64,000 nucleotides of DNA from UBA10646 sp046296295 (GCA_046296295.1 JBKBLG010000002.1:186001-250000), one strand, 5' to 3'; counted from the stretch's first letter, positions 46,417 through 54,738 are shown. Numbers and translations are program-made. The notes: generated by a model from the letters alone, not told the origin.

Positions 46417-46836
46417 ATGAAACACTTCATTTTAGGGTTGGTACTGTTATTTTCAACTCAATTAGAAGCACAAAAAATTTTTAAAACCAATGGCCTTGCC
46501 ATTCGAGGGTACGATGCTGTAGCTTATCATACAAAACAACAAGCTATAGAAGGCAACGATAGTTTTACATTTGTTTGGAGTGATGCAACATGGCGCTTTA
46601 GTACACTTTCAAATCTACATTTATTTAAAGCAAATCCGCAGAAGTATGCACCAGCGTATGGTGGCTACTGTGCTTATGGTGTTAGCGAAGCACACTTATC
46701 ACCAACAGATCCTAATGCTTTTACTATTATTAACGATACGTTATATTTCAACTACAGTCAAAAAATAAAAACTTTTTGGCTGAGAGATACCATACAACGC
46801 ATTAAAACTGCAAATAGTAATTGGCCTTCACTTTAA
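46417..46836 (+). CDS. Exported YHS-domain protein
   Basis: 139 residues with a signal peptide (FILGLVLLFSTQLEA). It is followed by a YHS-like domain: GLAIRGYDAVAYHTKQQAIEG, then FTFVWSDATWRFST and APAYGGYCAYGVSEAH. The Cys of GGYCAYG is conserved in both YHS proteins of this block. YHS domains often bind metal ions or accompany metal enzymes. It is 15 bp from the next gene, which encodes a related protein, so this looks like a tandem duplication. Function unknown. Confidence 0.85.
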   Translation: MKHFILGLVLLFSTQLEAQKIFKTNGLAIRGYDAVAYHTKQQAIEGNDSFTFVWSDATWRFSTLSNLHLFKANPQKYAPAYGGYCAYGVSEAHLSPTDPNAFTIINDTLYFNYSQKIKTFWLRDTIQRIKTANSNWPSL

Positions 46837-46851
46837 AATTCTCAAATCATT

Positions 46852-47313
46852 ATGCGAACAATCATTATTTTTTTCATGTTTTTCTTAGGTGCTTACAATA
46901 GTACAAATGCCCAAACAAGCTTACGCACTAAACATTTTAATACAGAGAAAAACCTTGCGGTAAATGGATATGATGTAGTTGCTTATTTCCAACAAAACAA
47001 AGCCATCAAAGGCAGTGCAAAATACACCGCAATAGTGGAAGGTATTAGCTACTACTTTTCGAACGAAAGTAACAAACAAGTTTTTTTAAAAAACCCCAAA
47101 CAATACGAACCTCAATATGGTGGTTGGTGTGCTTACGCTATGGGGGCCACAGGTGAAAAAGTAGAAGTAGACCCCGAAACTTTTAAAATAGTGCAAGGAA
47201 AACTTTACCTGTTTTACCATTCATGGGTGAACAACACTTTAACAAAATGGAATAAAGACGAAGTCAATTTAAAAAACAATGCCGACAAACATTGGCAACA
47301 AATATTTCACTAA
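46852..47313 (+). CDS. Exported YHS-domain protein, second copy
   Basis: 153 residues, signal peptide (IIIFFMFFLGAYNSTNA). The domain reads LAVNGYDVVAYFQQNKAIKG, YYFSNESNKQVF and PQYGGWCAYAMGATGEK, parallel to the first copy. A 14-mer (46953-46966) is read in frame as LAVNG at the start of the domain, replacing the LAIRG of the sister protein. It is followed 4 bp later by the DoxX gene, so the three are one operon. Confidence 0.85.
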   Translation: MRTIIIFFMFFLGAYNSTNAQTSLRTKHFNTEKNLAVNGYDVVAYFQQNKAIKGSAKYTAIVEGISYYFSNESNKQVFLKNPKQYEPQYGGWCAYAMGATGEKVEVDPETFKIVQGKLYLFYHSWVNNTLTKWNKDEVNLKNNADKHWQQIFH

Positions 47314-47317
47314 TAAT

Positions 47318-47722
47318 ATGAAATTGAAATTACATACTGCACTACAGTTATTACCTAGAGTTGTAGTTGCTATAATATTACTCCAAACCTTATACTTTAA
47401 ATTTTCTGCACACAGTGAGTCGGTAACACTTTTTACAAAACTAGGGGTTGAACCATGGGGACGTATTGCAACGGGTGTTATTGAGCTGATAGCCGGTATT
47501 TTAATCTTAATACCAAGAACTGCATTTATAGGTGCGATAATTAGCATCGGGCTTATGCTTGGTGCAGTGACCGCCCACCTATTTGTTATTGGAATTGTAT
47601 CGCAAAATGATGGCGGACAGCTTTTTATAATGGCTTTGATTGTATTTGTAGCAGCATTGCTGGTAACAATACAAGAACGCCAGAAGCTTCGTATATTCAT
47701 AGAAAGCATTTTGAAGCACTAA
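47318..47722 (+). CDS. DoxX-family membrane protein
   Basis: 134 residues from the ATG at 47318, chosen because the earlier start would lie inside the YHS gene. Four membrane helices (for example LLPRVVVAIILLQTLYF, GVIELIAGILILIPR, IGLMLGAVTAHLFVIG and LIVFVAALLVTIQ) match the DoxX fold. Members include quinol-linked and poorly characterised membrane proteins. In this operon it follows two exported YHS proteins, suggesting a membrane partner. Confidence 0.82.
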   Translation: MKLKLHTALQLLPRVVVAIILLQTLYFKFSAHSESVTLFTKLGVEPWGRIATGVIELIAGILILIPRTAFIGAIISIGLMLGAVTAHLFVIGIVSQNDGGQLFIMALIVFVAALLVTIQERQKLRIFIESILKH

Positions 47723-47789
47723 TATGCTTTGCCACACCACCCTTAATAGCAGTAATTTTTATAAATCAAAAAATAACAAGCACCAACAC

Positions 47790-48278
47790 ATGATATTCGT
47801 GCAACTTCAATATCAATTAAACATGCTTCAAAATCTGCTAACGCAATTAAACAACTCGGAATATAGCATGAAGTTTGAGGCATTGTTTAATGCAAGTATT
47901 GGCGACCATACAAGGCATATTATTGAACTGCTCTCTTGTGCGATTGATGGCTACGATTCTGGTTTAATTGATTACTTTAACAGATCAAGAAATATTACCA
48001 TTGCAGCAGATATTCACTTAGCTCAAACGATGCTAAGTGCAGTTCTTAAAAGTTGTATTAAACCCGATAGGATGTTATTAATACAATTTGAAGATGATGC
48101 GACAATTCAAAATAAAGTTAGCTCTACTTATTACCGAGAAATGGTGTATAATACAGAGCATATAATACACCACTTAGCACTGATAAAAGTTGCACTCTAC
48201 TTTATCGGTAATATCAATGTACATAGTGATTTTGGAATGGCTTATGCCACTATTCGCTATAATGAAAAAAAGGAATAA
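47790..48278 (+). CDS. DinB-like putative metal-dependent protein
   Basis: About 162 residues from the ATG at 47790; an earlier ATG at 47724 adds a charged 22-residue stretch that looks non-coding. The four-helix pattern and the His residues in GDHTRHIIELL and YNTEHIIHHLALIKVAL match the DinB superfamily, in which three His bind a divalent metal. The exact reaction is unknown. It is followed 3 bp later by the NRDE gene. Confidence 0.7.
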   Translation: MIFVQLQYQLNMLQNLLTQLNNSEYSMKFEALFNASIGDHTRHIIELLSCAIDGYDSGLIDYFNRSRNITIAADIHLAQTMLSAVLKSCIKPDRMLLIQFEDDATIQNKVSSTYYREMVYNTEHIIHHLALIKVALYFIGNINVHSDFGMAYATIRYNEKKE

Positions 48279-48281
48279 CGT

Positions 48282-49016
48282 ATGTGTACTGTTTTATATT
48301 TACCGCAAGGTAACAAAACAATGTTTGTTTCGTTAAGAGACGAGCAGGTGAATAGACCTAAGGCAAAAAATCCTGTTATTCATATTGGTGAAAACTGTAA
48401 GTATATCGCTCCTATTGATACACTTGCTGGAGGTAGTTGGCTAGGTTGTAATAGTATTGGCTACACAATCATTCTGTTAAATGGTGGGTTCAAAAAGCAT
48501 GTTCATACGCCACCTTATACCAAAAGTAGGGGGCTTATCGTAACAGCACTTTTAGATAGTATTACGCCTGTTGTAGATTGGCAGCTTTTAGATTTAAATG
48601 GTATTGAGCCATGTACTATTATCATACATCATAATAACTACATGTTTCAGCTAACTTGGGATGGAAAAAGTAAATACAAAAAACAACTACCTATTACTAT
48701 TGCAAGCATTTGGTCGTCGGCTACATTATACGATAGTGAAGCTGTTGCTATGAGAGCATTGTATTTTAATCGCTGGCTCGAAACAAAACCTATTCTTAAC
48801 AAAATTAGTATTATGGATTTTTTTTGTAGTATTAATGATGCAACCAATGGTTTTATAATTAATCGCCATAACACATTAAAAACAATTAGTGCAACATTTA
48901 TTGCTAGAGATACTTACGGTAAACAAATAGAAATGTCGTATAACGATTTACAAACCAATCTGCATAATACTACTACAATAGCTATTGAAAATACAATTAG
49001 TATGTGCTCTTTTTAA
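48282..49016 (+). CDS. NRDE/TANGO2-family protein
   Basis: 244 residues beginning MCTVLYLPQG. The family marks are a Cys at position 2, VSLRDEQVNRP (variant of NRDE...RP), DTLAGGSWLGCNSIGYTIILLNGG and the mid segment SRGLIVTALLD. Cys2 is the N-terminal nucleophile expected if it is an Ntn-type hydrolase, though its reaction is unproven. It overlaps the next gene's reading frame and appears to be in one operon with it. A near-14-mer (48297-48310) encodes LPQG. Confidence 0.8.
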   Translation: MCTVLYLPQGNKTMFVSLRDEQVNRPKAKNPVIHIGENCKYIAPIDTLAGGSWLGCNSIGYTIILLNGGFKKHVHTPPYTKSRGLIVTALLDSITPVVDWQLLDLNGIEPCTIIIHHNNYMFQLTWDGKSKYKKQLPITIASIWSSATLYDSEAVAMRALYFNRWLETKPILNKISIMDFFCSINDATNGFIINRHNTLKTISATFIARDTYGKQIEMSYNDLQTNLHNTTTIAIENTISMCSF

Positions 49017-49029
49017 AATAGAAGTTCTT

Positions 49030-50073
49030 TTGAAACAAATTCGGCATCATCTAATAATACTATTGCACTGGGAGTTTTGGCCTATGTGGTTGGTTTATTT
49101 TCCTATAAGCCTGTATTATATTTACTTGAGTTTTAAAGCAAAGTCTTTTTTCTTTTTTTCAGCTGTTAACCCTTCTATTGAAACTGGTGGAATGTTTTTT
49201 GAAAGTAAGTTTAGTGTACTTCAGCTCTTACCAAAAGCATATTACCCAACAACAGTTTATATTCCTACTGATGCACCAATAGCAACTGTAATGAGTCAGT
49301 TAGCAAATAATAACATATCGTTCCCCATTATTATAAAGCCCAACAGAGGTGAACGGGGTTGGCGAGTTCAAAAAATTGATACCCAACAAGCCTTAGCAGC
49401 TTACTTGTTCACCAACCGTATTGATACTATTATACAACCTTTTATCAACTACTCATACGAGTTTAGTGTTTTTTATTACAGGCATCCAACTAGTGCTACA
49501 GGCAGTATTAGTTCTGTAACTAAAAAAGAGCTTTTACATGTTACAGGAGATGGGAAAAGCACCCTAGCAGAACTTATTTCTAAAAATCGCAGAGCATTTC
49601 TACAATCAAAAACGCTGCAAGAACAATTTCAAAGCGATTGGAATACAATTATTCCATTAAACGAGCGTAAGTTATTGGTACCATATGGTAATCATGCTAG
49701 AGGTGCAACTTTCATAGATGTTACGGAACAATATCAGTATAAAGCATTAGAGGTGTTCGATGCCATTGCAAAAGCAATACCCGAATTCTATTATGGCAGA
49801 TTCGATGTTAAATGCGAATCAGAAGCTAGTTTATATACTGGCGTAGGATTACAAATTGTAGAGTTAAATGGAGCCGGTGCAGAACCCGCCCATATTTACG
49901 ACCCAAATTTTAAATTCTGGAAGGCACAACGAGTACTTTATCAGCATTATAAAATTATGTATCAAATAGCCAGGTACAATCATGCTAACAGCAGCATACC
50001 TTTTTTATCGTACCGTATGTTTAGGCAGCTCAGAAAGCAAGAGCGGCAATATAAAAAAGTAGCAAATGGTTAA
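49030..50073 (+). CDS. Membrane-anchored ATP-grasp ligase-like protein
   Basis: About 347 residues. An N-terminal hydrophobic stretch (LLHWEFWPMWLVYFPISLYYIYLSF) is followed by an ATP-grasp fold. It has IIKPNRGERGWRVQKI (ATP Lys and Gly-loop), IIQPFINYSYEFSVFYYR, and the metal-binding end GRFDVKCE and LQIVELNGAGAEPAHIYDP. Such proteins resemble D-Ala-D-Ala ligases but the carboxylate and amine substrates are unknown. The likely start is the TTG at 49030, as HWEYWP-like sequence begins the family; the frame is open from 48985, overlapping the NRDE gene, and the first ATG is 49084. It overlaps the LysE gene by 8 bp. Confidence 0.78.
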   Translation: MKQIRHHLIILLHWEFWPMWLVYFPISLYYIYLSFKAKSFFFFSAVNPSIETGGMFFESKFSVLQLLPKAYYPTTVYIPTDAPIATVMSQLANNNISFPIIIKPNRGERGWRVQKIDTQQALAAYLFTNRIDTIIQPFINYSYEFSVFYYRHPTSATGSISSVTKKELLHVTGDGKSTLAELISKNRRAFLQSKTLQEQFQSDWNTIIPLNERKLLVPYGNHARGATFIDVTEQYQYKALEVFDAIAKAIPEFYYGRFDVKCESEASLYTGVGLQIVELNGAGAEPAHIYDPNFKFWKAQRVLYQHYKIMYQIARYNHANSSIPFLSYRMFRQLRKQERQYKKVANG

Positions 50074-50680
50074 CATGCTTTTACTAGGTATGGCTATTGG
50101 CTTTTATGGTTACTTACAACCAGGCATTATTAATACGATGATGTTGCAACTATACCTACATCAAGAAATTAGAAAGCTGATAATTGCGTTTATATGCTGT
50201 ATTTTTTTTGAAATTATTTACGCAAGTATTAGCTTATATATTTTTACAAAATATACATTAACTCCAACAACACAACTGTACTTCAAAGTTGCAGGTGCCA
50301 TCATATTTATCGTTATTGCACTGAGTATGCTTGGTAAAACAAAAGTCTATCAACAAAAGCAAGTATTACATAAACAATACAAGCAAGGTATCATTGCTAT
50401 TATCTTACATCCACAGCAGATACCTTTTTGGATGGCTACATTCAGTTTTGTATTACCAGTATTATCTAGCACTAACTTACAGCCAATGATTTGGTTATTG
50501 GTTGGTAATACAATAGGCGTAATACTAATAATGTTAATTTATGTTTTTGTAGGAAGACTCTTTAGCAGATTTATATTTCAACACCAGAAGCGCATCAATA
50601 ATATTACAGCCTATCTTTTACTTGCAATTGCAATTACCAACTTAATACTTATGTTTAAAAACAATTATGGTAAGTACTAA
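50066..50680 (+). CDS. LysE-type membrane exporter
   Basis: 204 residues with six membrane helices. The opening LLLGMAIGFYGYLQPGIINTMML has the PG signature of the LysE/RhtB group. The later LHPQQIPFWMATFSFV and the closing AYLLLAIAITNLILMF are also typical. LysE-type proteins export amino acids and similar metabolites. It is translationally coupled to the ATP-grasp gene, which suggests export of its product. Its stop overlaps that of the convergent outer-membrane gene by 4 bp. Confidence 0.78.
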   Translation: MVNMLLLGMAIGFYGYLQPGIINTMMLQLYLHQEIRKLIIAFICCIFFEIIYASISLYIFTKYTLTPTTQLYFKVAGAIIFIVIALSMLGKTKVYQQKQVLHKQYKQGIIAIILHPQQIPFWMATFSFVLPVLSSTNLQPMIWLLVGNTIGVILIMLIYVFVGRLFSRFIFQHQKRINNITAYLLLAIAITNLILMFKNNYGKY

Positions 50681-51570
50681 AATCTAAAACCATATTCAAT
50701 ACCTAGCAGAAAACTTCTAGTCAATCCATCTGGTCGTACATCTCTCACAGCAAAAGGGGCAGCCATATTCAACTGTATGCTATGTTGCGCCGAAATTGCA
50801 ATATCTATAAATAAATTTCCATTGATAGTTAATCCCTTAGAACCTTCAATAGCAATAGATTTTCCGGTAGCACTGCTAGTATAAGAATCGTTATCTAAGT
50901 GATAGATAGGCAATATACTAGGTGTTATAGTAATATATTTTACAACGGGTACGAGGTATGCTACTCGCAACAAAACATCGGCGGATCGTTTAAAGTTATT
51001 GGTAGGCACCCATGTTCGTAAAGCACTACCGCTAGGGTATAACATTGGTAAAAATTGATTCTTATTTTGTGTTAATGGCAACTGAATTGCAGTTTGAAGT
51101 TGCAATTGCTTATTACTATAACCCCCCCCCATGATAACATCAAATGTTCCCAAGCTAGACTGATAATCCATCGGAAGAGGTAGCTCATTAAGCTTACGTG
51201 CAGCAGTATTGAGTGGCAACTTCACACCACCAATCAATTTTATTTTATCATTGGCATTATAAGTGCTAGTAATAAAAACATCACCCATTCCAAAAGTATT
51301 GATTCCATTACCCGATTGTGTCAATGCTGTAAGCTTTATATCAGTCACTAACTTTTTATTCCACTGATACAAATAATTAACATAAAATGCATTCGCTTGT
51401 ATGGCATTATCGGCCTTGCTATAATTAGCGCCAAATTTTAATAAGTGCCGTTTTGCAAGTGCCTTATTGGGTTGTAAGCTATGTATTGAACAAAAGCCAG
51501 CATCACTACAGCCTTGTGCATTTACTAAAGAACTCATCATTACACTCAACATCACAAACATCACTTCTTT
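50677..51570 (-). CDS. Outer-membrane protein with a G9 tract (possible phase-variable gene)
   Basis: About 297 residues from the ATG at 51570; the frame is open further upstream, but MKEVMFVMLSVMMSSLVNA is a good signal peptide. The mature start is GCSDAGFCSIHSL (two Cys). It continues with alternating beta strands (HLLKFGANYSKAD, VNYLYQWNKKLVTDIKLTAL, GIEYGFRF at the end), the form of an outer-membrane barrel or a surface protein of the TlpA-linked, CSDAGFC-bearing group. A run of nine G lies in the coding strand (51122-51130), read as GGG. It stands convergent with the LysE gene and next to the right-hand 44-bp repeat. Confidence 0.7.
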   Translation of the reverse strand, partial: KEVMFVMLSVMMSSLVNAQGCSDAGFCSIHSLQPNKALAKRHLLKFGANYSKADNAIQANAFYVNYLYQWNKKLVTDIKLTALTQSGNGINTFGMGDVFITSTYNANDKIKLIGGVKLPLNTAARKLNELPLPMDYQSSLGTFDVIMGGGYSNKQLQLQTAIQLPLTQNKNQFLPMLYPSGSALRTWVPTNNFKRSADVLLRVAYLVPVVKYITITPSILPIYHLDNDSYTSSATGKSIAIEGSKGLTINGNLFIDIAISAQHSIQLNMAAPFAVRDVRPDGLTRSFLLGIEYGFRF

Positions 51571-51654
51571 CATTTGAAATATATTTATTTGCAACATAGT
51601 GCATTGAGCATAAGCATTCCTGCCAATTATTCCCGAAGTATTGCACATTCATCC

Positions 51655-51698
51655 TACCTTACGGTAAATATTGAGCTGCGTTCGCATTTGCCGTAAGG
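51655..51698. repeat. 44-bp paired 14-mer element, right copy
   Basis: Same orientation and length as 45334-45377, with two differences: T/G in the centre and A/G in the right arm. Right arm CATTTGCCGTAAGG (51685-51698). Confidence 0.9.
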
Positions 51699-51718
51699 TA
51701 TAGCAATTAACAAAAACA

Positions 51719-51736
51719 GGCTGCCCTTGGGCAGCC
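51719..51736 (-). terminator. Terminator of kbl
   Basis: GGCTGCCC and GGGCAGCC pair around a 2-nt loop, followed by CTGTTTTTG on the minus strand, 19 bp after the kbl stop. Confidence 0.8.
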
Positions 51737-51755
51737 TTAACATATCAATAAAATT

Positions 51756-52943
51756 TTATTTAATTACACCAAGCTGCTTACCAACTTTGGTAAATGCTGC
51801 AATAGCTTTATCTAAATGTTCTTGCGTATGTGCAGCACTTAATTGCACTCTAATACGTGCCTGGCCTTTGGGTACCACAGGAAAAAAGAAGCCAATAACA
51901 TAAATACCTTCTTCTAAAATTTGGGCAGCAAATTGCTGTGCAAGTACGGCATCGTACAACATTACGGGTACTATCGGATGATCTCCGGGTTTAATATCAA
52001 AGCCCGCCTCCGTCATCTTAGTACGAAAGTACTTGGTATTAAATTCTAATGTATCGCGTAAGGCGGTGGTTTCGGTAAGCATATCGAGTACCGCAATAGA
52101 AGCGCCAACAATGCTTGGTGCTACCGTATTGCTAAACAAGTAAGGCCTACTCCGCTGACGCAACATTTCTATTATTTCTTTTTTGCCACTGGTAAAGCCT
52201 CCGCTGGCACCACCTAATGCCTTACCAAGCGTACCTGTAATAATATCTATACGGCCCATAACACCTCTGTACTCATGTGTGCCTCTACCTGTTTTGCCCA
52301 AGAAACCACTACTGTGGCATTCATCAATCATTACAATAGCATCGTACTTATCTGCTAGGTCGCAAATTACATCGAGCTGTGCAATGGTACCATCCATACT
52401 AAAGCTGCCATCGGTAACAATAATACGGCTTCGTGCACTTTGCGATGCCTGTAATTGTGCCTCTAAATCGGCCATATTATTATGCTCGTAACGATAGCGC
52501 TGTGCTTTGCATAAGCGAATACCATCAATAATGCTGGCATGGTTTAAAGCATCGCTAATAATAGCATCTTGCTCGTTAAATAAAGGCTCGAAAACGCCAC
52601 CATTGGCATCGAAGGCTGCCGCATACAAAATGGTATCTTCAGTACCCAGAAACTGGGCAATTTTTTGCTCTAAGGTTTTATGTATGTCTTGCGTACCGCA
52701 TATAAAACGTACGCTACTCATACCGTAGCCATGTGTATCAATAGCTTTGTGAGCAGCTTCAATTACTTTAGGGTGGCTACTTAACCCCAAATAGTTATTA
52801 GCACAAAAATTCAATACTTGTTTTCCATTCACAACTATTGATGCACCTTGCTCGCTGGTAATAACCCGCTCTTTTTTAAGCAATCCGGCGCTTTCAATTT
52901 CAGCCAATTCTGCAGCGATACGTTCAGTGAATTTTTGATTCAT
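51756..52943 (-). CDS. kbl: Glycine C-acetyltransferase (2-amino-3-ketobutyrate CoA ligase)
   Basis: A PLP enzyme of the alpha-oxoamine synthase family that acts in threonine breakdown. About 395 residues. FCANNYLGLSSHPKVI, DECHSSGFLGKTGRGTHE and TGTLGKALGGASGGFTSG are signatures, the last holding the PLP Lys in GKALGG. The closing IRVQLSAAHTQEHLDKA is also typical. The ATG at 52943 (MNQKFTERIAAEL) is the family start. A TATATTTG box lies 19 bp upstream (52962-52969 on the minus strand). The usual partner tdh is not adjacent. Confidence 0.93.
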   Translation of the reverse strand: MNQKFTERIAAELAEIESAGLLKKERVITSEQGASIVVNGKQVLNFCANNYLGLSSHPKVIEAAHKAIDTHGYGMSSVRFICGTQDIHKTLEQKIAQFLGTEDTILYAAAFDANGGVFEPLFNEQDAIISDALNHASIIDGIRLCKAQRYRYEHNNMADLEAQLQASQSARSRIIVTDGSFSMDGTIAQLDVICDLADKYDAIVMIDECHSSGFLGKTGRGTHEYRGVMGRIDIITGTLGKALGGASGGFTSGKKEIIEMLRQRSRPYLFSNTVAPSIVGASIAVLDMLTETTALRDTLEFNTKYFRTKMTEAGFDIKPGDHPIVPVMLYDAVLAQQFAAQILEEGIYVIGFFFPVVPKGQARIRVQLSAAHTQEHLDKAIAAFTKVGKQLGVIK

Positions 52944-53007
52944 ACAATATTTTTTGCTGTGCAAATATAAGCGGCACTAATGGTAGTTAGTTTTTGAGTT
53001 TTATAGT

Positions 53008-53021
53008 CATTTACCGCAAGG
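53008..53021 (+). repeat. Dispersed 14-mer copy (CATTTACCGCAAGG)
   Basis: Exact copy beside the adk terminator. With the copy at 53078-53091 it forms an inverted pair that brackets the terminator. Confidence 0.8.
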
Positions 53022-53037
53022 TTAGGGTATAAAAAAA

Positions 53038-53057
53038 GCTCCGGCCAAAGCTGGAGC
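53038..53057 (-). terminator. Terminator of adk
   Basis: GCTCC-GC and GC-GGAGC pair with one wobble around CAAA, followed by seven T on the minus strand, 40 bp after the adk stop. Confidence 0.82.
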
Positions 53058-53077
53058 AAATATGTATCATCGAATTA

Positions 53078-53091
53078 CCTTACGGTAAATG
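53078..53091 (-). repeat. Dispersed 14-mer copy (CCTTACGGTAAATG)
   Basis: Exact copy 5 bp beyond the adk stop; inverted partner of 53008-53021. Confidence 0.8.
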
Positions 53092-53096
53092 AAGGT

Positions 53097-53672
53097 TTAT
53101 TTTCTACGATCAATTTCTGTACACAAAGCGTTGAAAATATCTTCGATAGAACCTTCGCCAGGAATGTTCACCACTTTATTGAACTTACCATAATATGCAG
53201 CTACTGCACTTGTTTTCGCATGATATTCTGCGATACGTGCTTTAATTACAGTTTCGTTGGTATCATCGCTACGGCCACTGGTTTTGCCTCTGTTCATCAA
53301 ACGTTTAATGAGCTCGTCTTCGCTTACTTCTAACGCTAATACCACATGAATTTCGGTTTTTTTCAGCTTTAATAGCTTATCTAAAGCCTCACTCTGTGCC
53401 TCTGTTCTAGGGAATCCGTCGAACAAAAAGCCTGGTGCTTCGGGGTTGGCATCTAGAAAGTTATCGACCATACCAATCACAACTTCATCGGGCACCAATT
53501 GGCCCTTGTCCATGAAGTTTTTAGCTTCTATACCCAATGGTGTAGCTGCTGCTATTTCTGAGCGTAATAAATCGCCAGTACTCAAATGCTTAATGCCGTA
53601 TCGGGCTATTAATTTTTCGCTTTGGGTACCCTTGCCACTACCGGGAGGGCCAAACAAAATGATATTAAACAT
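53097..53672 (-). CDS. adk: Adenylate kinase
   Basis: 191 residues, the short form without a long zinc lid. The P-loop is LFGPPGSGKGTQS, the AMP site includes HLSTGDLLRSEI, and FDGFPRTEAQ is the third signature. The lid Arg residues are in MNRGKTSGRSDD. It interconverts ATP, ADP and AMP in the cytoplasm. A TATATTTG box lies 25 bp upstream of the ATG. Confidence 0.96.
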   Translation of the reverse strand: MFNIILFGPPGSGKGTQSEKLIARYGIKHLSTGDLLRSEIAAATPLGIEAKNFMDKGQLVPDEVVIGMVDNFLDANPEAPGFLFDGFPRTEAQSEALDKLLKLKKTEIHVVLALEVSEDELIKRLMNRGKTSGRSDDTNETVIKARIAEYHAKTSAVAAYYGKFNKVVNIPGEGSIEDIFNALCTEIDRRK

Positions 53673-53826
53673 GCTTTAACAATTGCTTACTCTGGGCAAA
53701 TATAACCTAACTGCTAAGAAAATAGTAATTTTCGTGGTGTGTATGCTGCAATAACTACACATAGATTTTATTAGCATGTTTTATACTTTAACAAACCAAT
53801 ACATGTACTTCTACGTAATTAATAGC

Positions 53827-54396
53827 ATGAGAACATTACTTGTATTACTTTTGTTGGTATGTTGTGGTTGCCAATCGCAATCGCAACCCGCATCTAAAGA
53901 CACGACCACAAAAAGAAAAGTTATGGATAACGACAAAAAAAATCCGGTGTATAACCGTGCCGATACCGGTAGGGTGAATCTGACAGACGATGAGTGGAAA
54001 CAAATCCTGCCGGCCGATGTGTACTACATTGCTCGTCAGAAGGGTACAGAAAGGCCTTGGAGCAGCAAATTTGAGGCGTTTAATGAAGTGGGCACTTACT
54101 ATTGTGCAGCCTGCGGCAATGCCTTATTTAAAAGTGATACCAAATTCGATAGCGGCTGTGGTTGGCCTAGTTTTTACGAACCAATTACCAAGGGAAGTAT
54201 TATATACAAACCCGATTATAGCCACGGTATGACGCGTACCGAAGTAATGTGTGGCCGCTGCAAAGGGCATTTAGGACATGTGTTTGAAGATGGCCCTCCG
54301 CCCACGGGCTTGCGATATTGTATCAACGGTGTTGTGCTAGATTTTGAGAAGGCACAAGCCGCTAAAAAGGAGTACGATAAAAAAAAGAAAAGCTAA
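53827..54396 (+). CDS. msrB: Lipoprotein methionine-R-sulfoxide reductase (MsrB)
   Basis: About 189 residues from the ATG at 53827. The signal LLVLLLLVCCGC holds a lipobox, so it repairs proteins in the periplasm or at the membrane. The MsrB domain has YYCAACGNALF and VMCGRCKGHLGHVF (two CxxC zinc pairs), SGCGWPSFYEP and the catalytic RYCING. It is upstream of the tRNA gene. Confidence 0.93.
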   Translation: MRTLLVLLLLVCCGCQSQSQPASKDTTTKRKVMDNDKKNPVYNRADTGRVNLTDDEWKQILPADVYYIARQKGTERPWSSKFEAFNEVGTYYCAACGNALFKSDTKFDSGCGWPSFYEPITKGSIIYKPDYSHGMTRTEVMCGRCKGHLGHVFEDGPPPTGLRYCINGVVLDFEKAQAAKKEYDKKKKS

Positions 54397-54398
54397 TG

Positions 54399-54429
54399 TT
54401 GGCTCAAATGTACTAATCAGCTAATTTTG
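54399..54429 (+). promoter_or_regulatory. Promoter of the tRNA gene
   Basis: TTG at 54399-54401, a 20-bp spacer and TAATTTTG at 54422-54429, a perfect TAnnTTTG box, 32 bp before the mature tRNA. Confidence 0.6.
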
Positions 54430-54461
54430 CCGTCCTTTAGCGTTATTACTTGTAGCGCTGC

Positions 54462-54538
54462 GGACCCTTAGCTCAGTTGGTTAGAGCATCTGACTCATAA
54501 TCAGAGGGTCGCTGGTTCAAGCCCAGCAGGGTCCACCA
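54462..54538 (+). tRNA. tRNA with CAT anticodon, most like tRNA-Ile2
   Basis: All arms fold: acceptor GGACCCT/AGGGTCC, D arm GCTC/GAGC, anticodon stem TCTGA/TCAGA around loop CTCATAA, T arm GCTGG/CCAGC, encoded CCA. A CAT anticodon can be elongator Met or lysidine-modified Ile2. The CTTAGCTCAGT start and GGTCGCTGGTTCAAG T arm resemble the enterobacterial Ile2 more than elongator Met. This is a judgement from memory, so Met remains possible. Confidence 0.92.
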
Positions 54539-54540
54539 AT

Positions 54541-54581
54541 AACAAACAAGGGTTACAGCAGTGTAGCCCTTGTTGTTTGTT
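54541..54581 (+). terminator. Terminator of the tRNA gene
   Basis: AACAAACAAGGGTTACA pairs with TGTAGCCCTTG-TTTGTT around GCAG with one wobble and a small bulge, 2 bp after the CCA end. Confidence 0.65.
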
Positions 54582-54738
54582 ACAGGGGGCTGTTATCGCT
54601 TTAACAATACACCATCATCGCTCACTACCCCAAATGCCTTTTTTAACTCATACAATAATGGTTAAACCATTGTTAAAGCAATATACATGCCTGTGCAATT
54701 GATTTGCAATGGCATCTAAAGCCCAATAAACTTGCTTC

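Noticed and set aside
48985..49029. TTG start at 48985 for the ATP-grasp gene
   Set aside because: It overlaps the NRDE gene by 32 bp and adds residues unlike the hydrophobic family start at 49030.
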